Source of the DNA: Hondaea fermentalgiana
Taxonomy: Eukaryota > Sar > Bigyra > Thraustochytrida > Thraustochytriidae
Assembly (NCBI GenBank): GCA_014084085.1
Contig: NPFB01000094.1
Coordinates: forward strand, 86,921 to 138,271
Reading direction: 5' to 3'
DNA: 51,351 nt
How positions within the stretch are numbered: position 1 is the first letter of the stretch; each line of letters starts with the position of its first letter. The translations under genes and the position numbers were made by a program. This document shows positions 42,492 to 51,351 of the stretch, in pieces. The notes under the pieces were generated by a model. The model searched no databases. It was not told the DNA's origin and saw nothing but the letters and a program-made list of their open reading frames with translations.

Positions 42492-44245
42492 GCTCCGCGC
42501 GCCTTCTCCCGCGCTTCTTCCCGCCGCCGCCTTTCTCGCGCCGCGCCCCGCCGCCGTCTCCGCGCCGCCCTCGATCCAGTTCTGCCGCCGCTGCTCGGGT
42601 CCTCGGCTTCGTCCTCCTCCGCGTCGCTGTTGCCGCTCTCCTCTCTCTATTTACAGTTATACAGAAGTGACGAGTTGCCTTGCGTTGCGCGTCATTCAAA
42701 GAGGCCGAACTGGACTGTGGGGGTGGATGCGACGGCCTCCGGCGAAGACCAAGTCTCGCGATGGACGTCGGCCCTTCGAGCCCGGGCTCTGGGCGCCCGC
42801 CCCGGCCGAGACGGCGGCGTGCTGGTTGCGCGAGAAAAACGTGCCGCGCGCAGAGGGGGTTTTGGCGCGAGAGGGAGGAAGAGCTGGAATTCGAGGACTC
42901 GGGGCATACATACTTTGTGGAGGGGTCGGGTGGGGGAGAAAAGTGAGGAGAAAATGTCAACCATGGGGCGGTGACGGGGGCCCACGCGAAACAGCATGAG
43001 CGCGAATAATGATGTAAAAGCGCGAGTACTTTGGGAATGGTGGAAAGTAGCGCAGAAGGCGTGCAAATCGTCATGCTAAGGCTCTTTCGTCCGAGGGCGC
43101 GGCGTCTGGTCCCCAGAGGGTCACCGGGTTGACCCGAGGCGGACCGTCGCTTCGATTTCGCCAAATTTCAATCGCGCCACCACGTGACCAGTGCTAGGTC
43201 TAGTTTTAACATCGCTCTGCCCACATTTGTCGAAAAGGTCACCTCCACACACGATGCGCTTCTGCGGCCTCAGGTGATCGATCACCAGCCAGCCTAGTAG
43301 TAGTATGTATGCGTCTCCTTCTTAGAAAACCTCCAGTGCCGTCTCGATAGTGCGGACTTCTCCACCGTACATACACACCCTTCTTCCCGTCCCCAAAGCC
43401 TCCACTGTTCCCCTCCTCGTCGCTTTCCTCCGCCGCCCTCGCCCACCTTCTTTCAGGCGGCACAAAGTAAAGCCTCATCATCCGCCACGCACACAAGCGC
43501 TGCTGGGTCCGGACATTTTGTTCCTTCCGTTTCGCAAAGCCCGGCCCCTTCCGTGACGCGGAAACCCCGACCGGACCCCGCTCCATTTCCGGCAAGTGTA
43601 AAATTAAAATGACTCCGGGTCCGGTACGGCCTGCACGGGCCAGGCGCGGCGCGGGAAAAAGAGGAGCTCGATGATTTCAAGTCAGCGGCACCAATTCGCT
43701 CTCCCATCCCGACGCTCCGCGGCGGCTGCGCGGGGGCTCGAGCGATCCGCGGCGCGCGCGAAAGGGGCGGGGGCGCGGCGGGTACGCGGCGGGCGCGCGG
43801 CCTGTGAAAATAAAATAAAATCGGCGCCCGGCGCGCGCGCGGTGTTCGCTCGCTCGTCCTTGCTTGGGTGGTTTGAAAACCCGACGCCATCTCCGCGGCG
43901 CGGACTCTCCATCTCTCTCTCTCTCTCTCCCGATCTCGCTTGCTCGCTCGCTCGTATTGGTCTCCGTCGCGGCCCCGATCGCGCGCAGCCTTCGCGGGCG
44001 CAGGCCCTCGTAATTTGCGCCGCCCGGCGCCGCGAGGCAAATTTCGTCGCCGTCCGTATCGTGCTTGTCGTCCATCTCGTCGTCTTCGTCGCCGTCCTTT
44101 TCAGGGACCGCGCCAGCGTCGCTGACGACCGCGCGCCGGTCAGCAGCGCCCGCCCGCGCGACGACGAGGAGGAGGAGGAGGAGGACGAGGAGGCGGAGCG
44201 CGAAGCAGTGCAGGCGCGGCGGACCTGGCGGGAAAGACGAAGACC
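42492..44245. other. Divergent intergenic region upstream of the KDM5-type gene
   Basis: About 1.75 kb, very CpG- and GC-rich at both ends. It contains a (CT)n tract (about 43911-43930), CTCG repeats (43940-43955) and GAGGAG repeats just before the demethylase ATG. Open frames up to 298 codons on either strand are Arg/Pro/Ala-rich without domains. It most likely holds two 5' UTRs and promoters. Confidence 0.5.
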
Positions 44246-47200
44246 ATGGAGCTCGTCAAAGAGGCCCCTGTGTACTACCCGTCTCCGGAGGAGTTCCAGA
44301 ATCCGATGAAGTTCATCGCGTCGATTCGAGACGAGGCCGAGCAGGCCGGCATATGCAAAATCGTACCGCCGCAAGGGTGGAAACCCTTCTTCGCCGTCGA
44401 CCCTGCGCAATTTCGCTTCCACACGCGTGTGCAAAACCTGACAAAGGTGGACGGAGTCGCGCGCGTGGAGCGCGAATTTCTCATGGATGTCCGCAAGTTT
44501 CATTTTAAGCGCGGCGCACCCATGGGCGACCGGCCTTTGCCCACCGTGCCCAGCGTCCTCAAAGCAAGCGGAGAGGAGCCTCTACGACTCTTCAAGCTGT
44601 ACCGCGCAGTCGAAGACCTCGGCGGGGCCCCGCAGCTTGCAAAACTCGCCAACATGGCAGCTCGTGACGCCTTTTGGCGCAAGGTCACGCTCGCAATGTT
44701 CCCTCCGACAAGTCTCAAGTCGGAGACCGGCGGGGCACTTGCATCCACCGACGAGGGCGCGCTCAAGTCGAATGATCTTACGGTTCCGTCGGGAAAAGAG
44801 TCGCTCCATCAAACTCTCGCCAACGCCTATGAGCGCTACATTCTTCCCTTTGTGCTTCTGCAAGACGATGAAGATGAAGAGGAGGGGAGGGCCGGAGAGA
44901 CGGAGGAGGCCGGGTCAAAGGAAAAAGTCAAGGAGGAAGAGACGCTGATAACGGCGACGATGACAAAGAGCATCTCCACTTGCCCGGTCTTTGATTCTGA
45001 CGGCGATAATGTTGAGGCCCTCCTTGCGCGTGCACTGCGGGCTACGGCACGAGGTATCGAAGGTGCACGCGCGGGCCAGGCTGGCGATAACGCCGCGGAC
45101 TTTGCTATCCGGAAAGCGACTCACGAGGCAACTACTGCTGATGAGCCAACCTTTGCACATGAAGATGTGGAAGTCCACTTTGTACCGGACGCAAGCGTCA
45201 CGACTGGCACCATTCTCGGCAAGGACGGTGAGCCAATCCGCAAGAAGCGCCGTGGCCGAGCACCCAAAGTCGAAACTCTGATTCGGCGTAGTGCCGAACG
45301 CACACGGACGATTCGCGTCAAGAAGCCTCGGCTTTGCCAGCGCCTGACACCACGCGGGGACCCAGATATCGTCTTGGGCGCAATATTTTACAAGTACTTT
45401 CCGGACATTCGAGACTGCCTGGTGGGCCAGGTCATGGAGGGTCTTCTTGACCCGAAAGATGTTCCCAAATTTGACCATACAAATCGCGAGCAGGTCGAAG
45501 AAAACGCCCTGCTCATGATTCAAAAGACCCCTGACGCAGAATCCTTCAAGGTACGGTACACTTACGAAGACGGGGCTCGCACCCTGTCGCACGAGGACAT
45601 TGTTGATCGCGAAACTCTTCTCATGCTTCTCGCCTCCGGTTCGAGCCGCATGCTGGCCCGCGAAGCTGCGCTCGAGGGCATTTGTCAGATTTGCACTCGT
45701 GCCGACAGTCCGGCAACAATGCTCCTTTGCGATGGTTGCAACTATGGCTACCACGCCAACTGTTTGCAGCCTGCGCTACGTCAAATTCCCTCGGGAGATT
45801 GGTTCTGCTCTGTTTGCATGGAAGACGACGATGATGAAGATGAAGATGAAGACGAAGATGGTGACGAGGAAGAAGAAAAGGAACAGCATCAGCAACAAGA
45901 AGTTCAAGAAAAGAGCAAGGACGAGGCACTAGCGAATGTGAAGCAAGAGCAAGATGGAGATCTCGAAATGGTAGATGCGACAGCGCGAAAAAAGAAAGCC
46001 AGCAAAGCGAAAAAGTCTGGCGTGCCGAAACGAATCGCTTCCTTTGGTTTTGGCGAAGGACAAACCTATAGCATCCCCGAGTACGAGGAAATGGGCACTG
46101 CGTTCCAGGAAAAGTATCTCAATCGCGCAAAAGAATCGCCCGCGTCGTTTGTGGCCGAAGCCTTGGCAAAGGCCGGGACCCCTGCTGGCGATGAGGCTCT
46201 CGAAAAGGAGTATTGGCGTCTTATCTCTGAAACGGCGCGGACCGACATGAACCTTACAGACCTCAAGGTCTCTTACGGCAGCGATCTCGACACGGGCACA
46301 TTTGGATCGGGATTTCCAACCCCAGACCGCCCGACACCCTACATGGACCCCCCAATCCCTCCGACCGAAATCAGCAAGTACCGCAACGATCCATGGAACC
46401 TGAACAACTTTCCCAAGCTCCCGGGATCTTTGTTGCAATATGTTGGAGAGGACATCACGGGTGTCATTGTGCCTTGGTTGTACATGGGAATGTTTTTCAG
46501 CTCGTTTTGCTGGCACACCGAGGACCACTACTTTGCGTCCATCAACTACCACCACTGGGGCGCGCCCAAAACCTGGTATGGCGTTCCGTCTTCTGGAGCA
46601 GCTAAATTTGAGGACGCAGCGCGAAAGCTGACCCCGGATCTCTTTTCGGCGCGTCCTGATGTGCTGACGGGTATTGTGACGCAATTCAATCCTGGCGAGG
46701 TCGCTCAGGCAGGAGCCCCTGTCTATCATTTGATTCAGCGCCCGGGCGACTTTGTTCTCACTTTTCCGCAGGCCTATCATGGTGGGTTCAATCATGGCAT
46801 TAACTGCGCCGAGGCGGTGAACTTTGCCACGCCGCGCTGGCTCCCTTTTGGTGACGCCTGCGTGGAGCGGTACATTGCACTGAACAAAAATCCAGTCATT
46901 GCGCACAGCACACTACTGCTTTCGCTGGCAACTCGAGCCGCCGCAGGGGCCACGGATGTGGGGGATAAATTACAGGACAACGAGGCGTTTGCTCTCGCTC
47001 GCAAGTTGTACCCCTCTCTGGCGCAGCTTGTGCATGCTGAGTTCGATCTGCGTCAGCGCTGCGAAAATGCTGGCATGACGGTCATCTCTGAAGAACCGCA
47101 ACACTTGGTGCAGGCGCGGCTGAGCGCTCGAAAGCAGCAGGGCGCGGCAGGCGCAGCAGGGCCTATGTCCCGCATGTCCACGGCTGTACAGCGACCGGCG

Positions 47201-50200
47201 TCTGCAACGGCGGAAACGGTGCAACAAAAGAGCCGCGTCTCGAATCGTGTCATTGATGGTCGCGAGCGCGCCGAAAATTCAACAGTCATGTCGCGTATGG
47301 GCGGCGCAAACGGCGGTGATGCCCAGCTGCAGTGCAAGGTGTGTCGCCGTTTCTGCACTCTCTCTGTGGTGGTGCGTCGAGCGGACGTTGCAGAGCCCTT
47401 GGCGCGCGGCCAGAAACCGACTGCCTTTTGTCTTTTGCACGCGCTCGAAGCCAAGGATCCTAGCACGTTTGAGGTCTTGCACATTGTGCCGTGGTCAAGA
47501 CTCGAGGCCACGCTCGATCAGCTGACGGAGCGTTTGACGGCACTCAACAAGTGGCGACAGGCTGTGTGGACCGAGTATCTCCCCGAGGAGGCCGCCGCGG
47601 GCGTCGCGCTTGCGGACCTGAATCGTCTTCCGCACGACAGTCTTATGGAGCTATGCGAGATGAATGGACAAAGCGAGGCGCGTATGGTTTCGACAGAGTA
47701 CACGCTTGCGCCCGGAGCGGTCGCTGTTTTGCAGACTTTGCAAAGCAAGGGCGAGTCGGGGGCGGAGGCTTCACAAATGCTACTGGACGCAGCCAAGGAG
47801 TTGGAAATTAGCAAGTGCACCGAGCTGGAGGCCCTCAAGGTCTGCGGCAAGGCTCTGCAATCGCTTCGTCGCGATGCGGCGCAAATGTTGGCTGCGTCGC
47901 GGTCAAATTCGTCAACATGGCCAAGGCATAAAGACGTCGAAACTCTCGTGTCCAAGTTCGGGGGCCCAAGTTCCCGTATACCCGAGGTGACGGCCCTGGC
48001 AAGTCGCGCACAAGCTGCTCTTGACTGGGAGAGGAATGCGCTTCTGTTCAAAGAAACGCTGGCGAGTGATCCGCTCAATGAAGCCGCCGCCTCGGCATTG
48101 TGGGAGGCCAAGGAGAATCTTGCGCAGAATATTCGAGTCCGTGTGAGTCCTGAGGCCGAGGAAGCCGTGGCCCTTGCCGAAGCCTGCAAATGGCTGCAAG
48201 GCGCCAAGTCTTTGGTGGAGCGCGAACCGCGGGCAGCCTCGCGCGATGCCAAAAAACACTTGGACGCCAAGCCTCCCCTTTCACCCGCGATGGAAGCGCA
48301 CCCGATTGCAGAGACGTTCAAGAAACGCGTCAACATGGTGATGGAATGGGAGAAGCGCTACCTGCGGCAAAGTAAGGAGGCCACGAATGCAATGGAAATG
48401 ATTCGTCTTGATGCAAGTCTTGCCGAGCTCATGTTCAAGCCTTCTCGCGAGATGGAGGCCGAGATGCGCGCAGCCATGGACAAGATCAACATTTGGCTCC
48501 AAGACGCGCGCGCTCTTGTTGAGCGCATGGACGCACCAAACAGTGGTGATCGCTGGCGCGAAGCGCAGCTACTCAAGTTCATCGAGGACGGCAAGGCGCT
48601 CGGGATTTTGGAGGCCAACTTTCAAGATATGCGCGAGATATCGTGCTACATCGCAGCGGTTCGGGCGTGGCGGCAGCATTGTTCTGACCATCTTCTCTTG
48701 TGTAAGTCCCTCCAGCCGTCGGAACTCGAGGAGCATGCAAAATCGGGAACTGTCGAAGATCGCGAGGTTTTGCGGGCCGTGCTCCGCGGATCCTATGCTA
48801 GCATTGACCAGGAAGCTCTAGCACACCAAGTTCGCGGTGATGGTGACAAGGCTCAGCGCCGTGGCACGAGTAAGACCAAGCTCTATTGCGTGTGCCGGAA
48901 GCCGGATCTGCCGAACGTGTTCATGTTTGCATGTGATTCTTGCGACGAGTGGTACCATCCGCACTGTCTTGCGACGACCCAAGAACGGGTCCAGGAGATT
49001 GGTAGTTTCCACTGCCCGACATGCATCTACGATGGCAAGGTGCTGGACAAGCCGCCGCGAAAGGAGGGCAAATATTGCTACTGTCAAAAGGACCACGGTG
49101 CCAATGACCCCATGGTGCAGTGCGAGGACTGCTCTGACTGGTACCATCCCTTGTGCGTTGGTATCTCTCTGCACGAAGCGCGAGAGGTGAAGCACTTCTT
49201 TTGCCCAGCTTGTTGTCTGCGCAGCGGCAAGAAGCCCATGGTGAACTTGTTTTGCAGCTGTCGAAAACCGGACTTTGGAACGAGCGACTTTAACCTGAAA
49301 ATGCTGTGTTGCGAAAACTGCAGTGAATGGTTTCACGGTGTCTGCATTGGGCTTGGGGACGAGGCCATGGAGCGTCTAGCTTCGAGCTCGCATCGGTTCT
49401 TTTGCCAAGATTGCTGCCAGCGCGAGGATGTTCCATATCTCGTAGATCAGGGTCGAAGTGGTTTTCTGGCCGCGTACGATCACGTCCGCACGATTCAATC
49501 AGAGTCGGCCAGCAAGGCTTGCGTCACCACGACCCACGGAACGCAGGTGATGCTTCGCAGTGTCACGGAAAACAACTTGCAGGCAGCACGTGACGGCGCA
49601 AGGAGATTGCAAGTAGTGGTTCCCGAGGAGCGAAGCCTCGCAAGCATCATTAAAAGCGTGGAGGAGTGGCGTCAGGTCGCACGGTCGCTTGACCTTGGCA
49701 AGACATCTTCGCGCGAGCTCTGGCGCATGCTTTTCGCCAATGCGAGCATGCCTCCCGATCTCGGTGTCCAGGAAGCGGCCACCATTCTCTTTGAGCTTTT
49801 GCTCCGTTTCCTGAGGCATTTGCACGTTCACGGCAAGCGAGACGACAAGATTGAGTCTCAGATTCATCCGAACCAGATTGGGAGTGCAGAAACCATCGCG
49901 CAGAAGCTGGAATGCCAATCTGGGACGCGCGATGCCCTTATCGGCCTCCTCCAGGCACCTGCGGTGAGTGCGCACATTATGGAGCGCTTGCCAACGCTTG
50001 ACGCGGCTGACATGGCGCTTGTCAAAGCATTGGTTCGTTCGTTTGCCGACCAGCAGCAACAAAAGGAGAAAGAGCAGCAGGAACAGCAGCAGCAGCGAGA
50101 CGAGCTGAAACGTCAAATGCAGCTGCAGCTGCAATTGCAGCAATTCCGCAAAGAGCAGCAGGAGCAGCAACTGCGTGAGCAACGTCAGCTGGACCAGCAT

Positions 50201-50761
50201 CGCCAACAGCTATTCCAGCAGCACCACCAGCAGCAAGCCTCGCATCACCTCGGAACTCCGGGACTTGATTTGCAGCTTATCCAGCAGCAGATCCAGCAAC
50301 ATCAGCAGCAGCAGCTTCAGCAACAACGCCAACAGCAGCTTCAACAGCAGCAGCAACAGCAGCAGCGGTTCCAACAGCAATTTCATCCGCATCATCATCA
50401 GCACCAGCAACAACAACATCATCAGCACCAGCATCAGCACCAGCCTCATTTGCCACCATTCTTTGGCGGCGTAGGAGGACAACAAGGAGGAGGGCCCATG
50501 ATGAACATGATGCATCCAGGGATGGATCGTATCCTTGGCGGGAGCGGCGGCAGCGGTGGCGTTGGGGCCAATGCAGGCCTTGGGCTTGGCGCGGGAGCAA
50601 ACCCTTCAGATCTCCTCAATCAACTGCGAGCTCACCAAGTGAACGGCATGAATTTAGGAGGCAATTCAAACAAAGACTCAGCCGCCGCAGCTGCAGCAGC
50701 AGCCGCAGCCGCTGCGAACATGCCATTGCTTGCGCAACAACTCCTGCACCGATCAACGTAA
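44246..50761 (+). CDS. KDM5: KDM5/JARID1-type histone H3K4 demethylase with four PHD fingers
   Basis: A 2171-residue nuclear enzyme. Order: JmjN ('APVYYPSPEEFQNPMKFI', 7-45); ARID (about 90-205); PHD1 (about 479-527, 'CQICTRADSPATMLLCDGCNYGYH'); JmjC (about 717-870); C5HC2 zinc finger (about 1030-1085, 'CKVCRRFC'); PLU-1-like helices (about 1090-1500); PHD2 (1546), PHD3 (1610) and PHD4 (1669) in close series; then a Gln/His-rich tail (about 1935-2070) and poly-Ala near the end. Fe(II) ligands are present: His and Glu in 'CWHTEDH' and a distal His in 'YHGGFNHG'; NFATPRW follows. JmjN-ARID-PHD-JmjC-C5HC2-PLU1 is the KDM5 signature, which demethylates H3K4me3/2 using 2-oxoglutarate. The ATG lies in ACCATGG. 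A 6.5-kb single exon is notable; animal KDM5 has two or three PHD fingers. Confidence 0.96.
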   Translation: MELVKEAPVYYPSPEEFQNPMKFIASIRDEAEQAGICKIVPPQGWKPFFAVDPAQFRFHTRVQNLTKVDGVARVEREFLMDVRKFHFKRGAPMGDRPLPTVPSVLKASGEEPLRLFKLYRAVEDLGGAPQLAKLANMAARDAFWRKVTLAMFPPTSLKSETGGALASTDEGALKSNDLTVPSGKESLHQTLANAYERYILPFVLLQDDEDEEEGRAGETEEAGSKEKVKEEETLITATMTKSISTCPVFDSDGDNVEALLARALRATARGIEGARAGQAGDNAADFAIRKATHEATTADEPTFAHEDVEVHFVPDASVTTGTILGKDGEPIRKKRRGRAPKVETLIRRSAERTRTIRVKKPRLCQRLTPRGDPDIVLGAIFYKYFPDIRDCLVGQVMEGLLDPKDVPKFDHTNREQVEENALLMIQKTPDAESFKVRYTYEDGARTLSHEDIVDRETLLMLLASGSSRMLAREAALEGICQICTRADSPATMLLCDGCNYGYHANCLQPALRQIPSGDWFCSVCMEDDDDEDEDEDEDGDEEEEKEQHQQQEVQEKSKDEALANVKQEQDGDLEMVDATARKKKASKAKKSGVPKRIASFGFGEGQTYSIPEYEEMGTAFQEKYLNRAKESPASFVAEALAKAGTPAGDEALEKEYWRLISETARTDMNLTDLKVSYGSDLDTGTFGSGFPTPDRPTPYMDPPIPPTEISKYRNDPWNLNNFPKLPGSLLQYVGEDITGVIVPWLYMGMFFSSFCWHTEDHYFASINYHHWGAPKTWYGVPSSGAAKFEDAARKLTPDLFSARPDVLTGIVTQFNPGEVAQAGAPVYHLIQRPGDFVLTFPQAYHGGFNHGINCAEAVNFATPRWLPFGDACVERYIALNKNPVIAHSTLLLSLATRAAAGATDVGDKLQDNEAFALARKLYPSLAQLVHAEFDLRQRCENAGMTVISEEPQHLVQARLSARKQQGAAGAAGPMSRMSTAVQRPASATAETVQQKSRVSNRVIDGRERAENSTVMSRMGGANGGDAQLQCKVCRRFCTLSVVVRRADVAEPLARGQKPTAFCLLHALEAKDPSTFEVLHIVPWSRLEATLDQLTERLTALNKWRQAVWTEYLPEEAAAGVALADLNRLPHDSLMELCEMNGQSEARMVSTEYTLAPGAVAVLQTLQSKGESGAEASQMLLDAAKELEISKCTELEALKVCGKALQSLRRDAAQMLAASRSNSSTWPRHKDVETLVSKFGGPSSRIPEVTALASRAQAALDWERNALLFKETLASDPLNEAAASALWEAKENLAQNIRVRVSPEAEEAVALAEACKWLQGAKSLVEREPRAASRDAKKHLDAKPPLSPAMEAHPIAETFKKRVNMVMEWEKRYLRQSKEATNAMEMIRLDASLAELMFKPSREMEAEMRAAMDKINIWLQDARALVERMDAPNSGDRWREAQLLKFIEDGKALGILEANFQDMREISCYIAAVRAWRQHCSDHLLLCKSLQPSELEEHAKSGTVEDREVLRAVLRGSYASIDQEALAHQVRGDGDKAQRRGTSKTKLYCVCRKPDLPNVFMFACDSCDEWYHPHCLATTQERVQEIGSFHCPTCIYDGKVLDKPPRKEGKYCYCQKDHGANDPMVQCEDCSDWYHPLCVGISLHEAREVKHFFCPACCLRSGKKPMVNLFCSCRKPDFGTSDFNLKMLCCENCSEWFHGVCIGLGDEAMERLASSSHRFFCQDCCQREDVPYLVDQGRSGFLAAYDHVRTIQSESASKACVTTTHGTQVMLRSVTENNLQAARDGARRLQVVVPEERSLASIIKSVEEWRQVARSLDLGKTSSRELWRMLFANASMPPDLGVQEAATILFELLLRFLRHLHVHGKRDDKIESQIHPNQIGSAETIAQKLECQSGTRDALIGLLQAPAVSAHIMERLPTLDAADMALVKALVRSFADQQQQKEKEQQEQQQQRDELKRQMQLQLQLQQFRKEQQEQQLREQRQLDQHRQQLFQQHHQQQASHHLGTPGLDLQLIQQQIQQHQQQQLQQQRQQQLQQQQQQQQRFQQQFHPHHHQHQQQQHHQHQHQHQPHLPPFFGGVGGQQGGGPMMNMMHPGMDRILGGSGGSGGVGANAGLGLGAGANPSDLLNQLRAHQVNGMNLGGNSNKDSAAAAAAAAAAAANMPLLAQQLLHRST
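50048..50450 (+). repeat. Gln/His-coding CAG/CAA/CAC repeat tract
   Basis: Mixed CAG, CAA, CAC and CAT codons encode a Gln- then His-rich tail of the KDM5-type protein. Codon mixing keeps the tract in frame and suggests selection or age rather than a recent pure-repeat expansion. Confidence 0.85.
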
Positions 50762-51078
50762 GCGAGTGAAGATGTCGGCTGGAACGAACTGGTTTGATTA
50801 AGAAAACCCATAATAGATTTATTGGTGGTTTACGTGGTTACTTTCGGATTTTTTGGCTCGATTGGGACTCTCGTCTTGCATAATAATAATGAAGGTCTGT
50901 CTGTCTGCCTGCCTGCCTGCCTACCTGTCTGTCTGTCTGCCGTTTATCTGACAGTCTGGTGGCGATCATCGTCCGAGCCTGAAAGCCGAAAGCCGTGCTC
51001 GTACGTATACATGTTTCCGACATCTTTTCAGCTACAAAAAAAGGCTCCGTGGCTCTCGGTAATCCCTCCATCACTTGA
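50762..51078. other. Intergenic, 3' flank of the KDM5-type gene
   Basis: About 0.3 kb between the demethylase stop and the stop of the minus-strand edge ORF. It contains the TCTG/CCTG repeat and AT-rich sequence ('AATAGATTTATT') that may include a 3'-end signal. Confidence 0.5.
50895..50941. repeat. (TCTG)n(CCTG)n tetranucleotide repeat
   Basis: TCTG units, then CCTG units, then TCTG again, about 11 tetramers in the KDM5 3' flank. Confidence 0.85.
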
Positions 51079-51351
51079 TCAGGAGAAGGCGTCGAGGATC
51101 ATCTGGCGGTGTTCGAGGTCGGAATCGACGACTTCGCAGCGGTCGACCTGGCCCGACGCCGCGTCCCACGCGAGACCACGCGGCTGGCCCTGCATCTGCA
51201 TGTGCTGCACGCGCTGCTGGCCTTGCTGCTGGCCTTGCTGCTGGCCAGGCTGCGTCTTGCGCACGACGACGGTGGTCTCCTCGACGTCCCCGCGCGCGTG
51301 CCGCTGACGACCATGATCACGAGCACGATCATGACGAGGACGAGTGCGCCG
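51079..51351 (-). CDS. Partial Gln-rich ORF cut by the window edge
   Basis: A minus-strand frame with no stop from the window edge to TGA at 51079. It reads 'DVEETTVVVRKTQPGQQQGQQQGQQRVQHMQMQ' (in part), then 'GLAWDAASGQVDRCEVVDSDLEHRQMILDAFS' and stop, which looks like a real acidic C-terminus. In an adjacent frame the bases nearest the edge read 'LVLVMIVLVIMVVSGTRAG', a good membrane helix, so a frameshift or a small intron may join a transmembrane segment to this tail. Function unknown; the gene continues outside the window. Confidence 0.4.
   Translation of the reverse strand, partial: RRTRPRHDRARDHGRQRHARGDVEETTVVVRKTQPGQQQGQQQGQQRVQHMQMQGQPRGLAWDAASGQVDRCEVVDSDLEHRQMILDAFS

Noticed and set aside
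42244..42999. 251-codon plus-strand ORF opposite the unknown membrane protein
   Set aside because: It overlaps the better minus-strand gene, is rich in Ala, Arg and Pro typical of antisense GC-rich frames, and shows no domain.

Overview
The window looks like nuclear DNA from a compact, GC-rich, intron-poor protist. Every large gene reads as one uninterrupted exon, several over 3 kb and one of 6.5 kb. Most chosen start codons have A or G at -3, and the genes are plainly eukaryotic (UBE2E-type E2, PP5, MAK16, KDM5-type demethylase, class C 7TM receptor). A thraustochytrid (labyrinthulomycete stramenopile) such as Aurantiochytrium or Hondaea would fit. This is inference from style and gene content; no rRNA or organelle marker is present. 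A 100-N gap at 28975-29074 shows this is scaffolded assembly.

Layout, left to right. 56-1615 (+): Atg22-like MFS transporter behind a CAG repeat. 2100-3137 (+): UBE2E-type E2 with long low-complexity tails and a duplicated 3' end. 3595-5052 (-): protein phosphatase 5. 5053-8882: mostly low-complexity DNA with one small probable membrane protein at 6386-6685 (-). 8883-9887 (+): MAK16. 10303-11910 (-): acidic orphan. 12148-14454 (+): NRF-6-like membrane acyltransferase. 14690-17578 (-): long disordered orphan. 18047-19660 (-): TPR/IQ protein. 20583-25133 (+): TIR-NACHT-WD40 NLR-like receptor, followed by a decayed copy of its 3' end (25281-25707). 25829-28531 (-): TPR-like plus HAD-phosphatase protein. 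30836-32779 (+): GHKL ATPase with a mitochondrial-looking N-terminus. 33000-35816 (-): MLKL-like helical bundle, protein kinase and seven-bladed WD40 propeller in one chain. 37120-40554 (+): PstS-like phosphate-binding ectodomain fused to a GABA-B-type 7TM core. 41445-42491 (-): unknown membrane protein. 44246-50761 (+): KDM5/JARID1-type demethylase with four PHD fingers. The right edge cuts a minus-strand Gln-rich ORF.

The most notable content is three signalling proteins. The TIR-NACHT-WD40 protein has 12 near-identical 120-bp WD repeats and a pseudogene fragment beside it, the pattern of a fast-evolving innate-immunity or self/non-self locus. About 8 kb further on (end to end), the 4HB-kinase-WD40 protein joins the parts of a necroptosis-type executor to its own sensor propeller. 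The PstS-7TM fusion keeps all six side-chain phosphate ligands I recall for bacterial PstS, which suggests a G-protein-coupled phosphate sensor. Whether these proteins work together is not shown by the sequence.

Starts: several open frames extend upstream without a good ATG (NLR, GHKL ATPase, kinase, receptor). I chose the ATG that begins a recognisable domain, signal or targeting peptide and state alternatives.
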